Shown one piece after another: positions 52,735 through 63,367 of a DNA stretch of 64,000 bases. The DNA is from Kingella potus (lineage in GTDB: Bacteria > Pseudomonadota > Gammaproteobacteria > Burkholderiales > Neisseriaceae): NCBI RefSeq assembly GCF_900451175.1, contig NZ_UGJJ01000003.1:186001-250000 (forward strand), read 5' to 3'. Under the pieces are notes generated by a model that did no database searches, was not told the origin of the DNA, and saw only the letters and a list, made by a program, of their open reading frames with translations. The first letter of the stretch is position 1; the number at the start of each line of letters is the position of its first letter. Both the position numbers and the translations under genes were made by a program.

Positions 52735-54399
52735 ATGCTGCTGGCACTCACACTGGACGACTTCGTCATCGTCGACCACCTCGACCTCGACTTCCAACCC
52801 GGCTTCACCGTACTCACCGGCGAAACCGGCGCGGGCAAATCCATCACCCTCGACGCAATCGGCCTGCTCCTGGGCGACAAGGCCGACTACGCCCAAGTGC
52901 GCAGCGGCGCGAAAGAAGCCCGCCTGTCCGCCCTGTTCGACCTCTCCGGCCTGCCCGATCTGCAAAGCGACCTCGCCGCGCAAGGCCTCATCGAAGAAAA
53001 CGCGGCCGAACTCACCATCCGCCGCATCATCGATGCCAAAGGCAAAAGCCGCAGCTACATCAACGGCCAGGCCGCCACCCTCGCCCAACTCAAAAGCATA
53101 GGCAGCCGCCTGATTGACATCCACGGCCAACACGCCCACCAGTCGCTCAACCGCGAAGCCGTCCAACGCGAACTGCTCGACGCATACGCCGGCTGCACGG
53201 AGCTTGCCGCCGAAGTCAAAACCGCCTACCGCAGCCGCCAAGCCGCCCTCGAAGCCCTGCGCACCGCCCGCGAAGAAGGCGAACAGCTGCAAACCGAACG
53301 CGAACGCCTCGAATGGCAGGCCGGCGAACTCGACCGCCTCGCCCCCCTTCCCGGAGAATGGGAAAGCCTCAGCCGAAGCCACGACAGCCTCGCCCACGCC
53401 GCCGAACTCATCCGCGCCGCGCAGGAAGCCGAAGAAACCATCAACGGCGAACAAGGCCTGCAATACCACGTTTACCGCTGCCGCAAAACCCTCGAAAGCC
53501 TCAGCCACCTCGAACCCCGCTTCGCCGAAAGCGTAGAGCTCCTCACCAGCGTCGAAGCCGAACTGGAAGAAGCCGCCGCCGCCGTGCGCAGCGTCGCCTA
53601 CCGCACCGAACTCGACCCCGCCGAGCTGGCCGCCAAAGAAGAACGCATGGGCGAACTCATGTCCGCCGCCCGCAAATACCGCATCGAGCCGCAGGAGCTG
53701 CCCGCCAAACTCGCCGAAACCGCCGACGCACTCGGCCGCCTCGAAGCCGCCGCCGACACAGAAGCACTCGAAGCTGCCGTGCAAAAATGCGAACAAGCCT
53801 ATATGCAGACCGCCGAACAGCTCTCCGCACACCGCCGCCAAGCCGCCGCCCGCCTCGGTGAAGAAACCACCGCCTATATGCAGAAACTCGCCATGAAAGG
53901 CGCGGAGTTTGCCGTAGCCCTCCAAGCCGCCCCACCCTCCGCCCACGGCCTCGAACAAGTGCAGTACCAAGTATCCGCCAACCAAGGCAGCCCCCTGCGC
54001 CCCCTGGACAAAGTCGCCTCCGGAGGCGAACTCGCCCGCATCAGCCTATCCCTGCAAGTGGCCGCCAGCCGCCACACCGCCATCCCCACCCTCATTTTCG
54101 ACGAAGTGGACACCGGCATCGGCGGCGGCGTGGCCGAAACCGTCGGCCGCGCCCTCGCCGCCCTCGGCCAACAACGCCAGGTACTCGCCGTAACCCACCT
54201 GCCCCAAGTCGCCGCCTGCGGCCGCAACCACTGGCAGGTCAGCAAAAACAGCGACGGCACGCAAACCCTCAGCAGCATCCGCGTCCTCGACGGCGACAGC
54301 CGCACCGGCGAAATCGCCCGAATGCTCGGCGGCGAAACCATCACCGACACCACCCGCCGCCACGCCGCCGAAATGCTGGAAAACGCCCAAAAAGCGTAG
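52735..54399 (+). CDS. recN: DNA repair protein RecN
   Basis: A 554-residue SMC-like ATPase for double-strand-break repair. The ATG at 52735 (MLLALTLDDFVIVDHLDLDF) follows CCGGAGGACAACC; the upstream extension would translate a DUS. Walker A GETGAGKSITLDAIGLLLGD (about residue 32), RLIDIHGQHAHQSLN, a long central coiled coil (about 170-420), the signature VASGGELARISLSLQVA and Walker B LIFDEVDTGIGGG are all intact. In Neisseria RecN supports survival of oxidative damage. TATAAT at 52692-52697 is a likely -10 box. Confidence 0.96.
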   Translation: MLLALTLDDFVIVDHLDLDFQPGFTVLTGETGAGKSITLDAIGLLLGDKADYAQVRSGAKEARLSALFDLSGLPDLQSDLAAQGLIEENAAELTIRRIIDAKGKSRSYINGQAATLAQLKSIGSRLIDIHGQHAHQSLNREAVQRELLDAYAGCTELAAEVKTAYRSRQAALEALRTAREEGEQLQTERERLEWQAGELDRLAPLPGEWESLSRSHDSLAHAAELIRAAQEAEETINGEQGLQYHVYRCRKTLESLSHLEPRFAESVELLTSVEAELEEAAAAVRSVAYRTELDPAELAAKEERMGELMSAARKYRIEPQELPAKLAETADALGRLEAAADTEALEAAVQKCEQAYMQTAEQLSAHRRQAAARLGEETTAYMQKLAMKGAEFAVALQAAPPSAHGLEQVQYQVSANQGSPLRPLDKVASGGELARISLSLQVAASRHTAIPTLIFDEVDTGIGGGVAETVGRALAALGQQRQVLAVTHLPQVAACGRNHWQVSKNSDGTQTLSSIRVLDGDSRTGEIARMLGGETITDTTRRHAAEMLENAQKA

Positions 54400-54489
54400 C
54401 ACCCGTTTTTCAGACGGCCTCCATACGCAAGCCGTCCGCCAAACAAGATACACCGCCCAAGCAGCACCCGCACACCACCATGCCGGTCA

Positions 54490-54531
54490 AAGGCCGTCGA
54501 AAACCGTTTTGCAGTTTTCAGACGGCCTTTT
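54490..54531 (+). terminator. DUS inverted-repeat terminator
   Basis: AAGGCCGTC-GAAAACC and inverse ending CCTTTTG, 90 bp after recN; the left arm lacks one base of the usual DUS (GCCGTCGAA). Confidence 0.7.
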
Positions 54532-54580
54532 GTCGGAGTTTGGGAAGTTTGGGAAAAGTTTTGGGGACGAAGTTTGGGAG

Positions 54581-54658
54581 AACGCGTGCGTCGCTGTGCG
54601 ACACCCTGCGCGGTTTGCATGATGTAGGGCGTGCCGCCCCAAAGCGGCGCACGCGTTC
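54581..54658. repeat. Facing pair of dispersed palindromes
   Basis: ACGCGTGCGTCGC-TGT-GCGACACCCTGCG at 54582-54610 and GTAGGGCGTGCCGCCCCAAA with GCGGCGCACGCGTT at 54624-54657, in opposite orientation. Confidence 0.65.
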
Positions 54659-54760
54659 TTTGTTTTACAGGCAACATCTCCGACCAATCCGCAAAACCGC
54701 GTGCATGGCAGAGCGACACCCTAACGCGGGAATCGGCATGAAAAAACAGCAAACCGTCAG

Positions 54761-54791
54761 GTAGGGTGTGTCGCCAGAGCGGCGCACACGG
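54761..54791. repeat. Dispersed palindrome copy
   Basis: GTAGGGTGTGTCGCCAGAGC then GGCGCACACGG. Confidence 0.6.
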
Positions 54792-55090
54792 CCAAAGGTT
54801 TGACGGTTGTTCCCGAACTTGCGGCAAACGGGGACGTGCAGAACTGTTATCCCATGCAGAGGGCGGAGATTGGTTTTCAGACGGCCTGCTTCCCTCTCCC
54901 GCTCTGTACATGTACATACGGGGGAGGATTAGGGTGGGGGAAGCTGCCGCTTCGGCTGCACTGGCGGTGTTCCGGTGCTTGCAGCGGAAAAGCGGTTCGG
55001 GAAACCCGTCCCCGTCCCCGCCTCTCCCCCGCGCGGGAGCAAGGGAGGGGGTGGGTAGATGTCGGATTGCCTGTTGTGGAACTTGCGGCA

Positions 55091-55221
55091 GACGCGTGCG
55101 TGGCAGAGCCGCACCCTGCGCGGACGCTAAGGCCGTCTGAAATGCTGTACGGCAGATTTTCAGACGGCCTTTTTATCGAGGATGGAGGAGACGCGTGCGT
55201 CGCTGGGGCGACACACCCTAC
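55091..55221. repeat. Two dispersed palindrome copies around a DUS hairpin
   Basis: GACGCGTGCGTGGCAGAGCC at 55091 and GACGCGTGCGTCGCTGGGGC with GACACACCCTA at 55190-55220, on either side of a DUS hairpin. Confidence 0.6.
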
Positions 55222-55436
55222 TCGGGTGGTAGGAACAGGTTTTCAGAAAGAGACAAAGCCGAAAACCACAGAAGGTACGGATACGGCAAGGCAGCAGATT
55301 TTTTATTTTGTTCCGCTATACGCTATATATGTGTCTGGCGCACGCATTTTCGGATTGCGGCTGAAAGACAATCCCCGACCAAAAACCGCGTGCGCCGGAG
55401 CGGCATCCCTGTCTGAATGAACGGCAGCAGGCCGTC

Positions 55437-56120
55437 TTAACCGCCCATCGGCACTCTTTTCACTTCCACGCGGCCGGACTGCACCGCTTCAAGCATCCGT
55501 TTTGCCTCTCCGTCCTGCGGATACTGCTTCACATAGGCGCGGATTTCGCGCAAGGCCTGCTCTTTCTGACCTTTGGTCAGCAGCACGGCGGCAAGCGTTT
55601 TGCGCGATGCGGCGTTGCCGCCGTCCACTGCCTGCCGCAACATGCGCAAAGCCGCGTCGGGCTGGTTGGCAGAGGCGAGAAAGCTGCCGTATTCGCCCAG
55701 CGTCTGCGCCCGCTGCGCTTGGGGCTGCACCGACAGCAGTTTGCGGTAGTAGCCGTCGGCGGTTTGCGCCGCGCCCTGCACGTCGAGATTGTGGGCAATC
55801 CAGGCCAGCCGCGCGGTGTGGTGCAGCATGGGAAGGTAGTTGCCGTCCGAGGGCTTGACGATGTCGGTTTCAATCAGGGCGCGGAATATATTCAAAAGCT
55901 CGCCCGCATCGCGTGCGGCGCGTTTTTGGTCGGCGGCATTGTCGAAACGCACGGGATAATTGCCCGCGTGTCCGGCCAGATCGTTGAAGATTTTGTCGGC
56001 GGCAGGGCCGTTGAAACGCTGGCCGGCCAGTACGCTCTGCTTCACATTGTGCTGCAGGTAGGGCGCGGCAAAGGCTATGCCGAAAGATGCCAGCAGAATG
56101 GCGGCGAGGATTTTTTTCAT
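55437..56120 (-). CDS. Secreted/periplasmic TPR-like protein
   Basis: A 227-residue protein with a signal peptide (MKKILAAILLASFGIAFAAP, cleaved near residue 19). The second half is helical and repeat-like: GYYRKLLSVQPQAQRAQTLG, DAALRMLRQAVDGGNAASRK and KEQALREIRAYVKQYPQDGE fit tetratricopeptide repeats. It is divergent from lysC. A direct role is not known; TPR proteins usually scaffold envelope complexes. Confidence 0.75.
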   Translation of the reverse strand: MKKILAAILLASFGIAFAAPYLQHNVKQSVLAGQRFNGPAADKIFNDLAGHAGNYPVRFDNAADQKRAARDAGELLNIFRALIETDIVKPSDGNYLPMLHHTARLAWIAHNLDVQGAAQTADGYYRKLLSVQPQAQRAQTLGEYGSFLASANQPDAALRMLRQAVDGGNAASRKTLAAVLLTKGQKEQALREIRAYVKQYPQDGEAKRMLEAVQSGRVEVKRVPMGG

Positions 56121-56256
56121 GTTGCTGCTCCTTATGTTTGGCGAATCGGGAACGCGATTTTACGCAGCAAACCGCGCAGCCGCCAAATTCCTTGTCGGCG
56201 CGGCGAAAAATGGCAATAATGCCGCCTTTCGCATTGTTCAAACAGAAAGCACGAAA

Positions 56257-57480
56257 ATGGCACTAATCGTACAGAAATACGGCGGCACTTCGGTGGGTTC
56301 GCCCGAACGCATCAAAAACGTCGCCAAACGTGTCGCCCAAGCCCGCGCCGAAGGCCATGACGTGGTGGTGGTGGTGTCCGCGATGAGCGGCGAAACCAAC
56401 CGTCTGGTGGCTCTGGCACACGAAATGCAGGAGTTTCCCGACCCGCGCGAGCTGGATGTCGTCCTTGCCACCGGCGAGCAGGTAACCATCGGCCTTTTGG
56501 CAATGGCCTTGAAAAACATCGGCCTCCCCGCCAAAAGCTACACCGGCTGGCAGGTGGCCGTGCAAACCGACGACGCGCACACCAAAGCCCGTATCGACCA
56601 CATCGATGCGGACAAAATGCGTGCCGATCTGAAAGAAGGCCGCGTGGTTATTGTGGCCGGTTTCCAAGGCGTTACCGCAGGGGGCGACATTTCCACCCTC
56701 GGACGCGGCGGCTCGGACACTTCCGCCGTCGCCCTGGCTGCCGCGCTCCACGCCGACGAATGCCAGATCTACACCGACGTGGACGGCGTATACACCACCG
56801 ACCCGCGCGTCGTGCCCGAAGCGCGGCGCATGAGCACCATCTCGTTTGAAGAAATGCTCGAACTGGCGAGCCTGGGCTCGAAAGTCCTGCAAATCCGCTC
56901 GGTGGAGTTTGCCGGCAAATACAAAGTGCGCCTGCGCGTATTGAGCAGCCTGACCGAAGGCGGCGAAGGCACCCTGATTACCTTTGAAGAGGACGAAAAC
57001 ATGGAAAAAGCGGTTGTAAAAGGCATCGCATTCGACAAAAACCAAGCCCGCATCAATGTGCGCGGCGTATCCGACAAACCCGGCATCGCCTACCACATCC
57101 TCGGCTGCGTCGCCGAAGCCAATATCGAAGTGGACATGATCATCCAAAACGTCGGCGCACAAGGCACCACCGATTTCTCCTTCACCGTGCCGCGCGGCGA
57201 CTACAAACAAACCCTCGGCCTGATGAACGGCCTCAAATCCGACCTCGGCGCGGCCGAAGTAAACGGCGACGACACCGTATGCAAAGTGTCCATCGTCGGC
57301 GTGGGTATGCGCTCGCACGCGGGCGTGGCCGCACAAATGTTCCGCGCCCTGGCCGAAGAAGGCATCAACATCCAGATGATTTCCACCTCCGAAATCAAAG
57401 TGTCGGTGCTGATTGACGAAAAATACATGGAGCTGGCCACCCGCGTCCTGCACAAAACCTTCGGCTTGGAACACGCCTGA
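56257..57480 (+). CDS. lysC: Aspartate kinase
   Basis: A 407-residue monofunctional aspartokinase, first step toward lysine, threonine, methionine and diaminopimelate. The kinase domain begins MALIVQKYGGTSVGSPERIK and has VVSAMSGETNRLV, RGGSDTSAVALAAALHADEC and YTDVDGVYTTDPR. Two C-terminal ACT domains (about residues 265-407) contain GVSDKPGIAYHILGCVAEAN and GMRSHAGVAAQMFRALAEEG, the sites for lysine/threonine feedback. The ATG at 56257 is the conserved start. Confidence 0.97.
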   Translation: MALIVQKYGGTSVGSPERIKNVAKRVAQARAEGHDVVVVVSAMSGETNRLVALAHEMQEFPDPRELDVVLATGEQVTIGLLAMALKNIGLPAKSYTGWQVAVQTDDAHTKARIDHIDADKMRADLKEGRVVIVAGFQGVTAGGDISTLGRGGSDTSAVALAAALHADECQIYTDVDGVYTTDPRVVPEARRMSTISFEEMLELASLGSKVLQIRSVEFAGKYKVRLRVLSSLTEGGEGTLITFEEDENMEKAVVKGIAFDKNQARINVRGVSDKPGIAYHILGCVAEANIEVDMIIQNVGAQGTTDFSFTVPRGDYKQTLGLMNGLKSDLGAAEVNGDDTVCKVSIVGVGMRSHAGVAAQMFRALAEEGINIQMISTSEIKVSVLIDEKYMELATRVLHKTFGLEHA

Positions 57481-57500
57481 TTCCGCCGGCGCACGATTGC

Positions 57501-57536
57501 AAAGGCCGTCTGAAAACTGTTTTTCAGACGGCCTTT
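57501..57536. terminator. DUS inverted-repeat terminator
   Basis: AAAGGCCGTCTGAAAACTG and inverse between the converging lysC and rlmB genes. Confidence 0.85.
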
Positions 57537-57551
57537 GCTTGTCCTGCGCGG

Positions 57552-58301
57552 CTACTGCCCTGCTTTCAACACCTTCTGCCTGCGCGTTTCGCTCAAAACC
57601 ATGCCCGCGCTGACCGACACGTTCATGCTGCCGACCGTGCCGAACATCGGTATCGCCACCAGCATATCGCAATGTTCGCGCGTGAGGCGGCGCATCCCTT
57701 CGCCTTCGTTACCCATCACCCACGCCACGCTGTCGGGCAAATCGGTGTGGTACAGGTCGGATTCGCCACCCATATCCGTGCCGACAATCCAGATGCCGTA
57801 TTCTTTCAGTTCGCGCAGGGTGCGGGCGAGGTTGGTTACCGTGATATACGGCACGGTTTCGGCCGCGCCGCAGGCAACCTTGCTGACCGTGGCGTTCAGC
57901 CCCGCACTCTTGTCTTTGGGCGCAATCACGGCGTGTACGCCCATCGCGTCGGCGGTACGCAGGCACGCACCGAGATTGTGCGGGTCGGTAATGCCGTCGA
58001 GTACCAGCAGCAGGGGCGGCTCGCGCAAATTGTCGAGCACGTCTTCCAGATGGACATGGTTTTTCGATGCGTCGATAAAACCGGCTACACCCTGATGACG
58101 TGCGCCTTTGGCTATCGTGTTCAAGCGGTCGGCATCGGCAAAATGCACGCGCACGTTTTCGGCGGCGGCCTTTTCCAACACTTCGCGGGTACGCGCGTCG
58201 GATTTTTCTTTCTGAACATAAAGCTCGGTAATCGATTTGGGATTCTGCCACAGGCGGGCATTGACGGCGTGGAAGCCGTAGATGAGTCGTTGGTTGGCCA
58301 T
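57552..58301 (-). CDS. rlmB: 23S rRNA (guanosine(2251)-2'-O)-methyltransferase
   Basis: A 249-residue SpoU-family enzyme methylating G2251 in the ribosomal P-site loop. The N-terminal substrate-binding domain (QRLIYGFHAVNARLWQNPKS) is followed by the SPOUT domain with DGITDPHNLGACLRTADAMG, VMGNEGEGMRRLTREHCDML and IPMFGTVGSMNVSVSAGMVL, the knotted AdoMet site. Start ATG at 58301. Confidence 0.95.
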   Translation of the reverse strand: MANQRLIYGFHAVNARLWQNPKSITELYVQKEKSDARTREVLEKAAAENVRVHFADADRLNTIAKGARHQGVAGFIDASKNHVHLEDVLDNLREPPLLLVLDGITDPHNLGACLRTADAMGVHAVIAPKDKSAGLNATVSKVACGAAETVPYITVTNLARTLRELKEYGIWIVGTDMGGESDLYHTDLPDSVAWVMGNEGEGMRRLTREHCDMLVAIPMFGTVGSMNVSVSAGMVLSETRRQKVLKAGQ

Positions 58302-58348
58302 GGTGTATTCGGAAGGGAAGGAAAACGGTGGAAGCGGCGGGATGATAC

Positions 58349-58414
58349 AGGCCGTCTGAAAACGGCAAACGGGCTTGGGCGGCAGTAAAGCCGTTTGCCG
58401 TTTTCAGACGGCCT
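58349..58414. terminator. Long DUS hairpin upstream of rlmB
   Basis: AGGCCGTCTGAAAACGGCAA extends into a 25-bp stem with its inverse around a 17-nt loop. It lies between the rlmB start and the next minus-strand gene, ending the latter's transcript. Confidence 0.75.
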
Positions 58415-58560
58415 CACGCGGTTTGCGGACAACAGGAAAATGCGGATTCGACGGCGGTTCCTGCCGGCGGACAAAGGCGGAAAACCGGTGCGGAAGCGCG
58501 GGCAGCGCGGGATTTTTCGGACAGTGCGGATAGAGCGGACGAGGCCGTCTGAAAAACGGT

Positions 58561-59076
58561 TTACATTCTGCTCAATTCGCGCTGCAAGGCCTGGATATTC
58601 TGCTGGCGGTCTTGGATGCTGGCGGTAAGCTGGCTGGCGCGGTTTTGGTTTTTCTGGGCGCGGGCAACGCTCAATTCGTTTTGTGCGGAATTGAGTGCCT
58701 GGCGTTCGTTGGCCAGCTCCTGTTCCAAGATGCTGCGGCGGCCGCTGTTGCCGGAAGGCTTGGGCAGGTTGAGTTCGGCGGTTTGCAGCGGCGGGGCGTT
58801 GCGCACGGGGGCGGAGGCTTTCATGCTGCCGCCGGCGCGGGGGGCGGCGGGAGATGTGGCGGCGGATGGGGTGTAGCTGCGCGGGGTCGGCAGGCTGGTA
58901 TATTTACCGATTTTGGGCAGGTCGGGCGTGCGGCAGCTTGCCGACGGGCGCGAAGTGTAGACGGTTACGCCGCCGATGGTGCATTCGTAAACCTTCGCTG
59001 CGGCCGCGTCGGAGAATGCGGCGGCGGCAAGCACGGCAAACACGAGCGGTTGCGTTTTTTTATATTTGATTTTCAT
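58561..59076 (-). CDS. DUF4124-like secreted protein with C-terminal coiled coil
   Basis: A 171-residue protein. A basic N-terminus and signal peptide (KTQPLVFAVLAAAAFSDAAA) precede a short domain with two Cys (KVYECTIGGVTVYTSRPSAS, then CRTPDLPK) like DUF4124, a Pro/Ala/Ser linker, and a Gln/Asn-rich coiled coil (about residues 118-170, LEQELANERQALNSAQNELS). Function unknown; probably periplasmic. It ends directly at a DUS. Confidence 0.75.
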   Translation of the reverse strand: MKIKYKKTQPLVFAVLAAAAFSDAAAAKVYECTIGGVTVYTSRPSASCRTPDLPKIGKYTSLPTPRSYTPSAATSPAAPRAGGSMKASAPVRNAPPLQTAELNLPKPSGNSGRRSILEQELANERQALNSAQNELSVARAQKNQNRASQLTASIQDRQQNIQALQRELSRM

Positions 59077-59080
59077 AATG

Positions 59081-61000
<1,920 letters not shown>

Positions 61001-61070
61001 GGTTCGGCGCGGGCGCGTTTGCGGGAAAGGCGGCATTTTAGCCCGTATGTGCGTTTGCCGAAACATTCGT

Positions 61071-61099
61071 TTCAAATTCGTAAAAAGGCGGCGTATAAT
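61071..61099 (+). promoter_or_regulatory. Candidate sigma70 promoter of grxD
   Basis: TTCAAA (61071-61076), a 17-bp spacer and TATAAT (61094-61099), 40 bp before the grxD start codon. The divergent ABC-F gene starts 70 bp to the left. Confidence 0.6.
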
Positions 61100-61138
61100 G
61101 GCGCGGTTTTTGCCAACGATTTTTTTCAAGGAACCCAA

Positions 61139-61447
61139 ATGAGCATCCAAGAGCAGATTAAAGAAGTGCTGGCCGAGCATCCCGTCGTGCTGTTTATGAA
61201 AGGCACCAAGCAGTTTCCGCAATGCGGCTTCTCTTCCCGCGCCGTGCAGCTTCTGAACGCGGTGGGCGCGCAATATGTTACCGTCAATGTGCTGGAAAAC
61301 CCGGAAGTGCGCCAGGGCATCAAGGAATACAGCAATTGGCCGACCATCCCGCAGCTTTATGTCAACGGCGAATTTATCGGCGGCGCGGACATTTTGCAGG
61401 AAATGTACGAAGCGGGCGAACTGGAAGAGCTGTTGGGCGCGAAATAA
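61139..61447 (+). CDS. grxD: Monothiol glutaredoxin (Grx4 type)
   Basis: A 102-residue CGFS-type glutaredoxin for iron-sulfur cluster transfer. The active site lies in FPQCGFSSRAVQLLNAVG, preceded by HPVVLFMKGTKQFP, and the glutathione-binding WPTIPQLYVNGEFIGGADIL follows. AAGGAACCCAA precedes the ATG. Divergent from the ABC-F gene. Confidence 0.95.
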   Translation: MSIQEQIKEVLAEHPVVLFMKGTKQFPQCGFSSRAVQLLNAVGAQYVTVNVLENPEVRQGIKEYSNWPTIPQLYVNGEFIGGADILQEMYEAGELEELLGAK

Positions 61448-61469
61448 AGCCCGCGTCCGAAATGCCGGA

Positions 61470-61516
61470 AAAAGGCCGTCTGAAAATCCGTTTGCGCGGT
61501 TTTCAGACGGCCTTTT
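61470..61516 (+). terminator. DUS inverted-repeat terminator with T-tract
   Basis: AAAAGGCCGTCTGAAAATCCG and inverse ending CCTTTTT, 23 bp after grxD. Confidence 0.85.
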
Positions 61517-61570
61517 TGGTTTGCAAATCCGCCCCAAAAACTACGGCGGGAAAATCCGTTGTCCATCCCA

Positions 61571-61604
61571 AAACGCGTGCGCCGCTTAGGCGGCACATCC
61601 TGCC
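61571..61604. repeat. Dispersed palindrome copy
   Basis: AACGCGTGCGCCGC-TTA-GGCGGCACATCCTGCC between the grxD and queH terminators. Confidence 0.65.
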
Positions 61605-61615
61605 TAAACGGCAAT

Positions 61616-61656
61616 AAGGCCGTCTGAAAACTGTGTTACGGGTTTTCAGACGGCCT
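61616..61656 (-). terminator. DUS inverted-repeat terminator of queH
   Basis: AAGGCCGTCTGAAAACTG and AACGGG-like inverse, 19 bp downstream of queH. Confidence 0.75.
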
Positions 61657-61674
61657 CCTGCCCAAGCGGCGGAT

Positions 61675-62379
61675 TCAGCGTTTTTCGTATTCGGTGGCGG
61701 GGTCGCCGTAATACAGCACGCCCAGTTTGATGGGGATGCGCCCCTGCGATTTGCGGTGGGCGTTGGAATCGCGCAGCGAGTAGGCGCAGCCGCAGTATTC
61801 CTGCTGGTAGAAATGTTCGCGTTTGCTGATTTCGATCATGCGCGCGCTGCCGCCGCCTTTGCGCCAGTTGAAATCCCAGTAAACCAAGCCCTCATACGGC
61901 GCGGCGGCGCGGCGGCCGCAGTCGTTGATTTGCGCCATGTTTTTCCAGCGCGAGATGCCCAGCGAGCTGGTAAACACGGGAAAGCCGTGTTCGTGGGCGT
62001 ATTGGGCAGCTTTTTCAAAACGCATGTCAAAGCACATGGTGCAGCGGATGCCGCGTTCGGGTTCAAACTCCATGCCTTTGGCTTTGGCAAACCATTCTTT
62101 GCGGTCGTTTTCGTAGTCGTCGTCTTTATCGACGAAGGGGATACCGAATTTTTCGGCAAAGCGCAGGTTTTCCTCCTTGCGCAGCAGGTATTCTTTGAGC
62201 GGATGGATGTTGGGATTGTAGAAATAGATGGTGTAGTCGATGCCGCTGGCGAGCATGGCTTCCATCACTTCGCCGCTGCACGGTGCGCAGCACGAATGGA
62301 GCAGGACTTTTTTATGGCCGCCGGGCGGCACGAGTACGGGGCGGTCGATGGCGGAAACTTCGGGTGTGTTGGTGTTCAT
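61675..62379 (-). CDS. queH: Epoxyqueuosine reductase QueH
   Basis: A 234-residue DUF208 protein catalysing the last step of queuosine formation in tRNA. VLLHSCCAPCSGEVMEAML near residue 28 and GIRCTMCFDMRFEKAAQYAH carry the conserved Cys residues for the Fe-S cluster and diiron site; EYCGCAYSLRDSN is the third cysteine motif. It replaces QueG in many bacteria. ATG at 62379. It lies 31 bp downstream of pssA, likely in one operon. Confidence 0.93.
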   Translation of the reverse strand: MNTNTPEVSAIDRPVLVPPGGHKKVLLHSCCAPCSGEVMEAMLASGIDYTIYFYNPNIHPLKEYLLRKEENLRFAEKFGIPFVDKDDDYENDRKEWFAKAKGMEFEPERGIRCTMCFDMRFEKAAQYAHEHGFPVFTSSLGISRWKNMAQINDCGRRAAAPYEGLVYWDFNWRKGGGSARMIEISKREHFYQQEYCGCAYSLRDSNAHRKSQGRIPIKLGVLYYGDPATEYEKR

Positions 62380-62410
62380 GACGGTATGGTTTGATGTGTG
62401 TGAAAACGGA

Positions 62411-63178
62411 TTATGCGGTGCGCCGCTGCCGTTTGCGCCACAGCCGCCAGCCGTAGTGGATGTAGCCGGAGAGGCTGTAGCCGAAGGCGATCAGAAACAG
62501 GGCGAGCGCGGGGCTGAGGGCGAGCGCGAGCAGCACGAGCATGATGAGGACGAGGGAGAAAAACGGCACTTTGCGGCGGACGTTGATTTCTTTGAAGCTC
62601 CAAAAAGGAAGCTGCACCACCATCGACAGACCGGCAAAGAGGGTGATGAAAAACGCCCACCATTTCACGCCGGTGAAGTTTTCGACGCTGTGGTTGACCC
62701 AAATCAGGCCGACAATCAGCGCGGCGGCGGTGGGGCTGGGCACGCCGACAAACCAGCGTTTGTCGGATTTGCCGCTGCCGATGAGCGTGTTGAACAAAGC
62801 CAGACGCAGGGCGGCGCAGGCGCAGTAGATAAAGGCAACGGTGTAGCCGAGCCGGCCGAAATTCAGAAGCTGCCATTTGTACACAATCAGGGCGGGGGCG
62901 ACTCCGAAGCTCACCATGTCGGCCAGGCTGTCGAGCTGTTCGCCGAACGCGCTCTGGCTGTTGGTCCAGCGGGCGACGCGGCCGTCCATGCCGTCGAGCA
63001 GCATGGAGATGAACACGGCGATGGCGGCGGTTTCGTAATGGCCGTGCATGGCCTGGGTGATGGCGAAAAAGGCGGAAAACAGGGCGGCGATAGTGAAGGA
63101 ATTGGGCAGGATGTAGATGCCGTTTTCACGGATGCGCCGGATGGCGGCGCGGCTGCCGGGGTGGGGAGTGGCGGACAT
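62411..63178 (-). CDS. pssA: CDP-diacylglycerol--serine O-phosphatidyltransferase
   Basis: A 255-residue membrane enzyme making phosphatidylserine, the precursor of phosphatidylethanolamine. The ATG at 63178 (MSATPHPGSRAAIRRIRENG) is chosen because upstream codons run through a palindrome and DUS. The CDP-alcohol phosphotransferase motif is complete: MDGRVARWTNSQSAFGEQLD followed by SLADM, giving DG-x2-AR-x8-G-x3-D-x3-D. About eight membrane helices follow. Type II PssA. Confidence 0.95.
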   Translation of the reverse strand: MSATPHPGSRAAIRRIRENGIYILPNSFTIAALFSAFFAITQAMHGHYETAAIAVFISMLLDGMDGRVARWTNSQSAFGEQLDSLADMVSFGVAPALIVYKWQLLNFGRLGYTVAFIYCACAALRLALFNTLIGSGKSDKRWFVGVPSPTAAALIVGLIWVNHSVENFTGVKWWAFFITLFAGLSMVVQLPFWSFKEINVRRKVPFFSLVLIMLVLLALALSPALALFLIAFGYSLSGYIHYGWRLWRKRQRRTA

Positions 63179-63274
63179 GGTGTCGTGCGGTGGGAATGGT
63201 TGCAAATCGTGCGCGATTATAACCGATTTGCAACAGGCCGTCTGAAAACGGGTTTTCGGAGCGGCAAGGCAGGA

Positions 63275-63306
63275 AGCGCGTGCGCCGCTTTGGCGGCACA
63301 CCCCAC
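63275..63306. repeat. Dispersed palindrome copy
   Basis: AGCGCGTGCGCCGC-TTT-GGCGGCACACCCCA, near-identical to the copy at 39342, between DUSs upstream of pssA. Confidence 0.65.
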
Positions 63307-63367
63307 ACCGGCGCAGAGGCCGTCTGAAAATGCGGTTTCGGCCTGCCCGTAAGCCCGCGCTGGTGCC

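Larger units (their letters stand above)
54400..55436. other. 1-kb gene-free block of dispersed repeats
   Basis: No credible gene is seen here on either strand; open frames lack family matches and run through repeats. It holds two DUS hairpins (54490-54531 and about 55129-55171), at least five GTGCG/CACACCC palindromes, and a C/T- then G/A-rich pair (CCTCTCCCCCGCGCGGGAGC near 55021 and GGGGGAGGATTAGGGTGGGG near 54920). It lies between recN (+) and the converging TPR-like gene (-). Confidence 0.65.

Noticed and set aside
52708..53985. A 425-codon open frame antisense to recN
   Set aside because: RecN motifs on the plus strand are complete. The antisense product is a Gly/Ala/Phe-rich shadow with no family resemblance.
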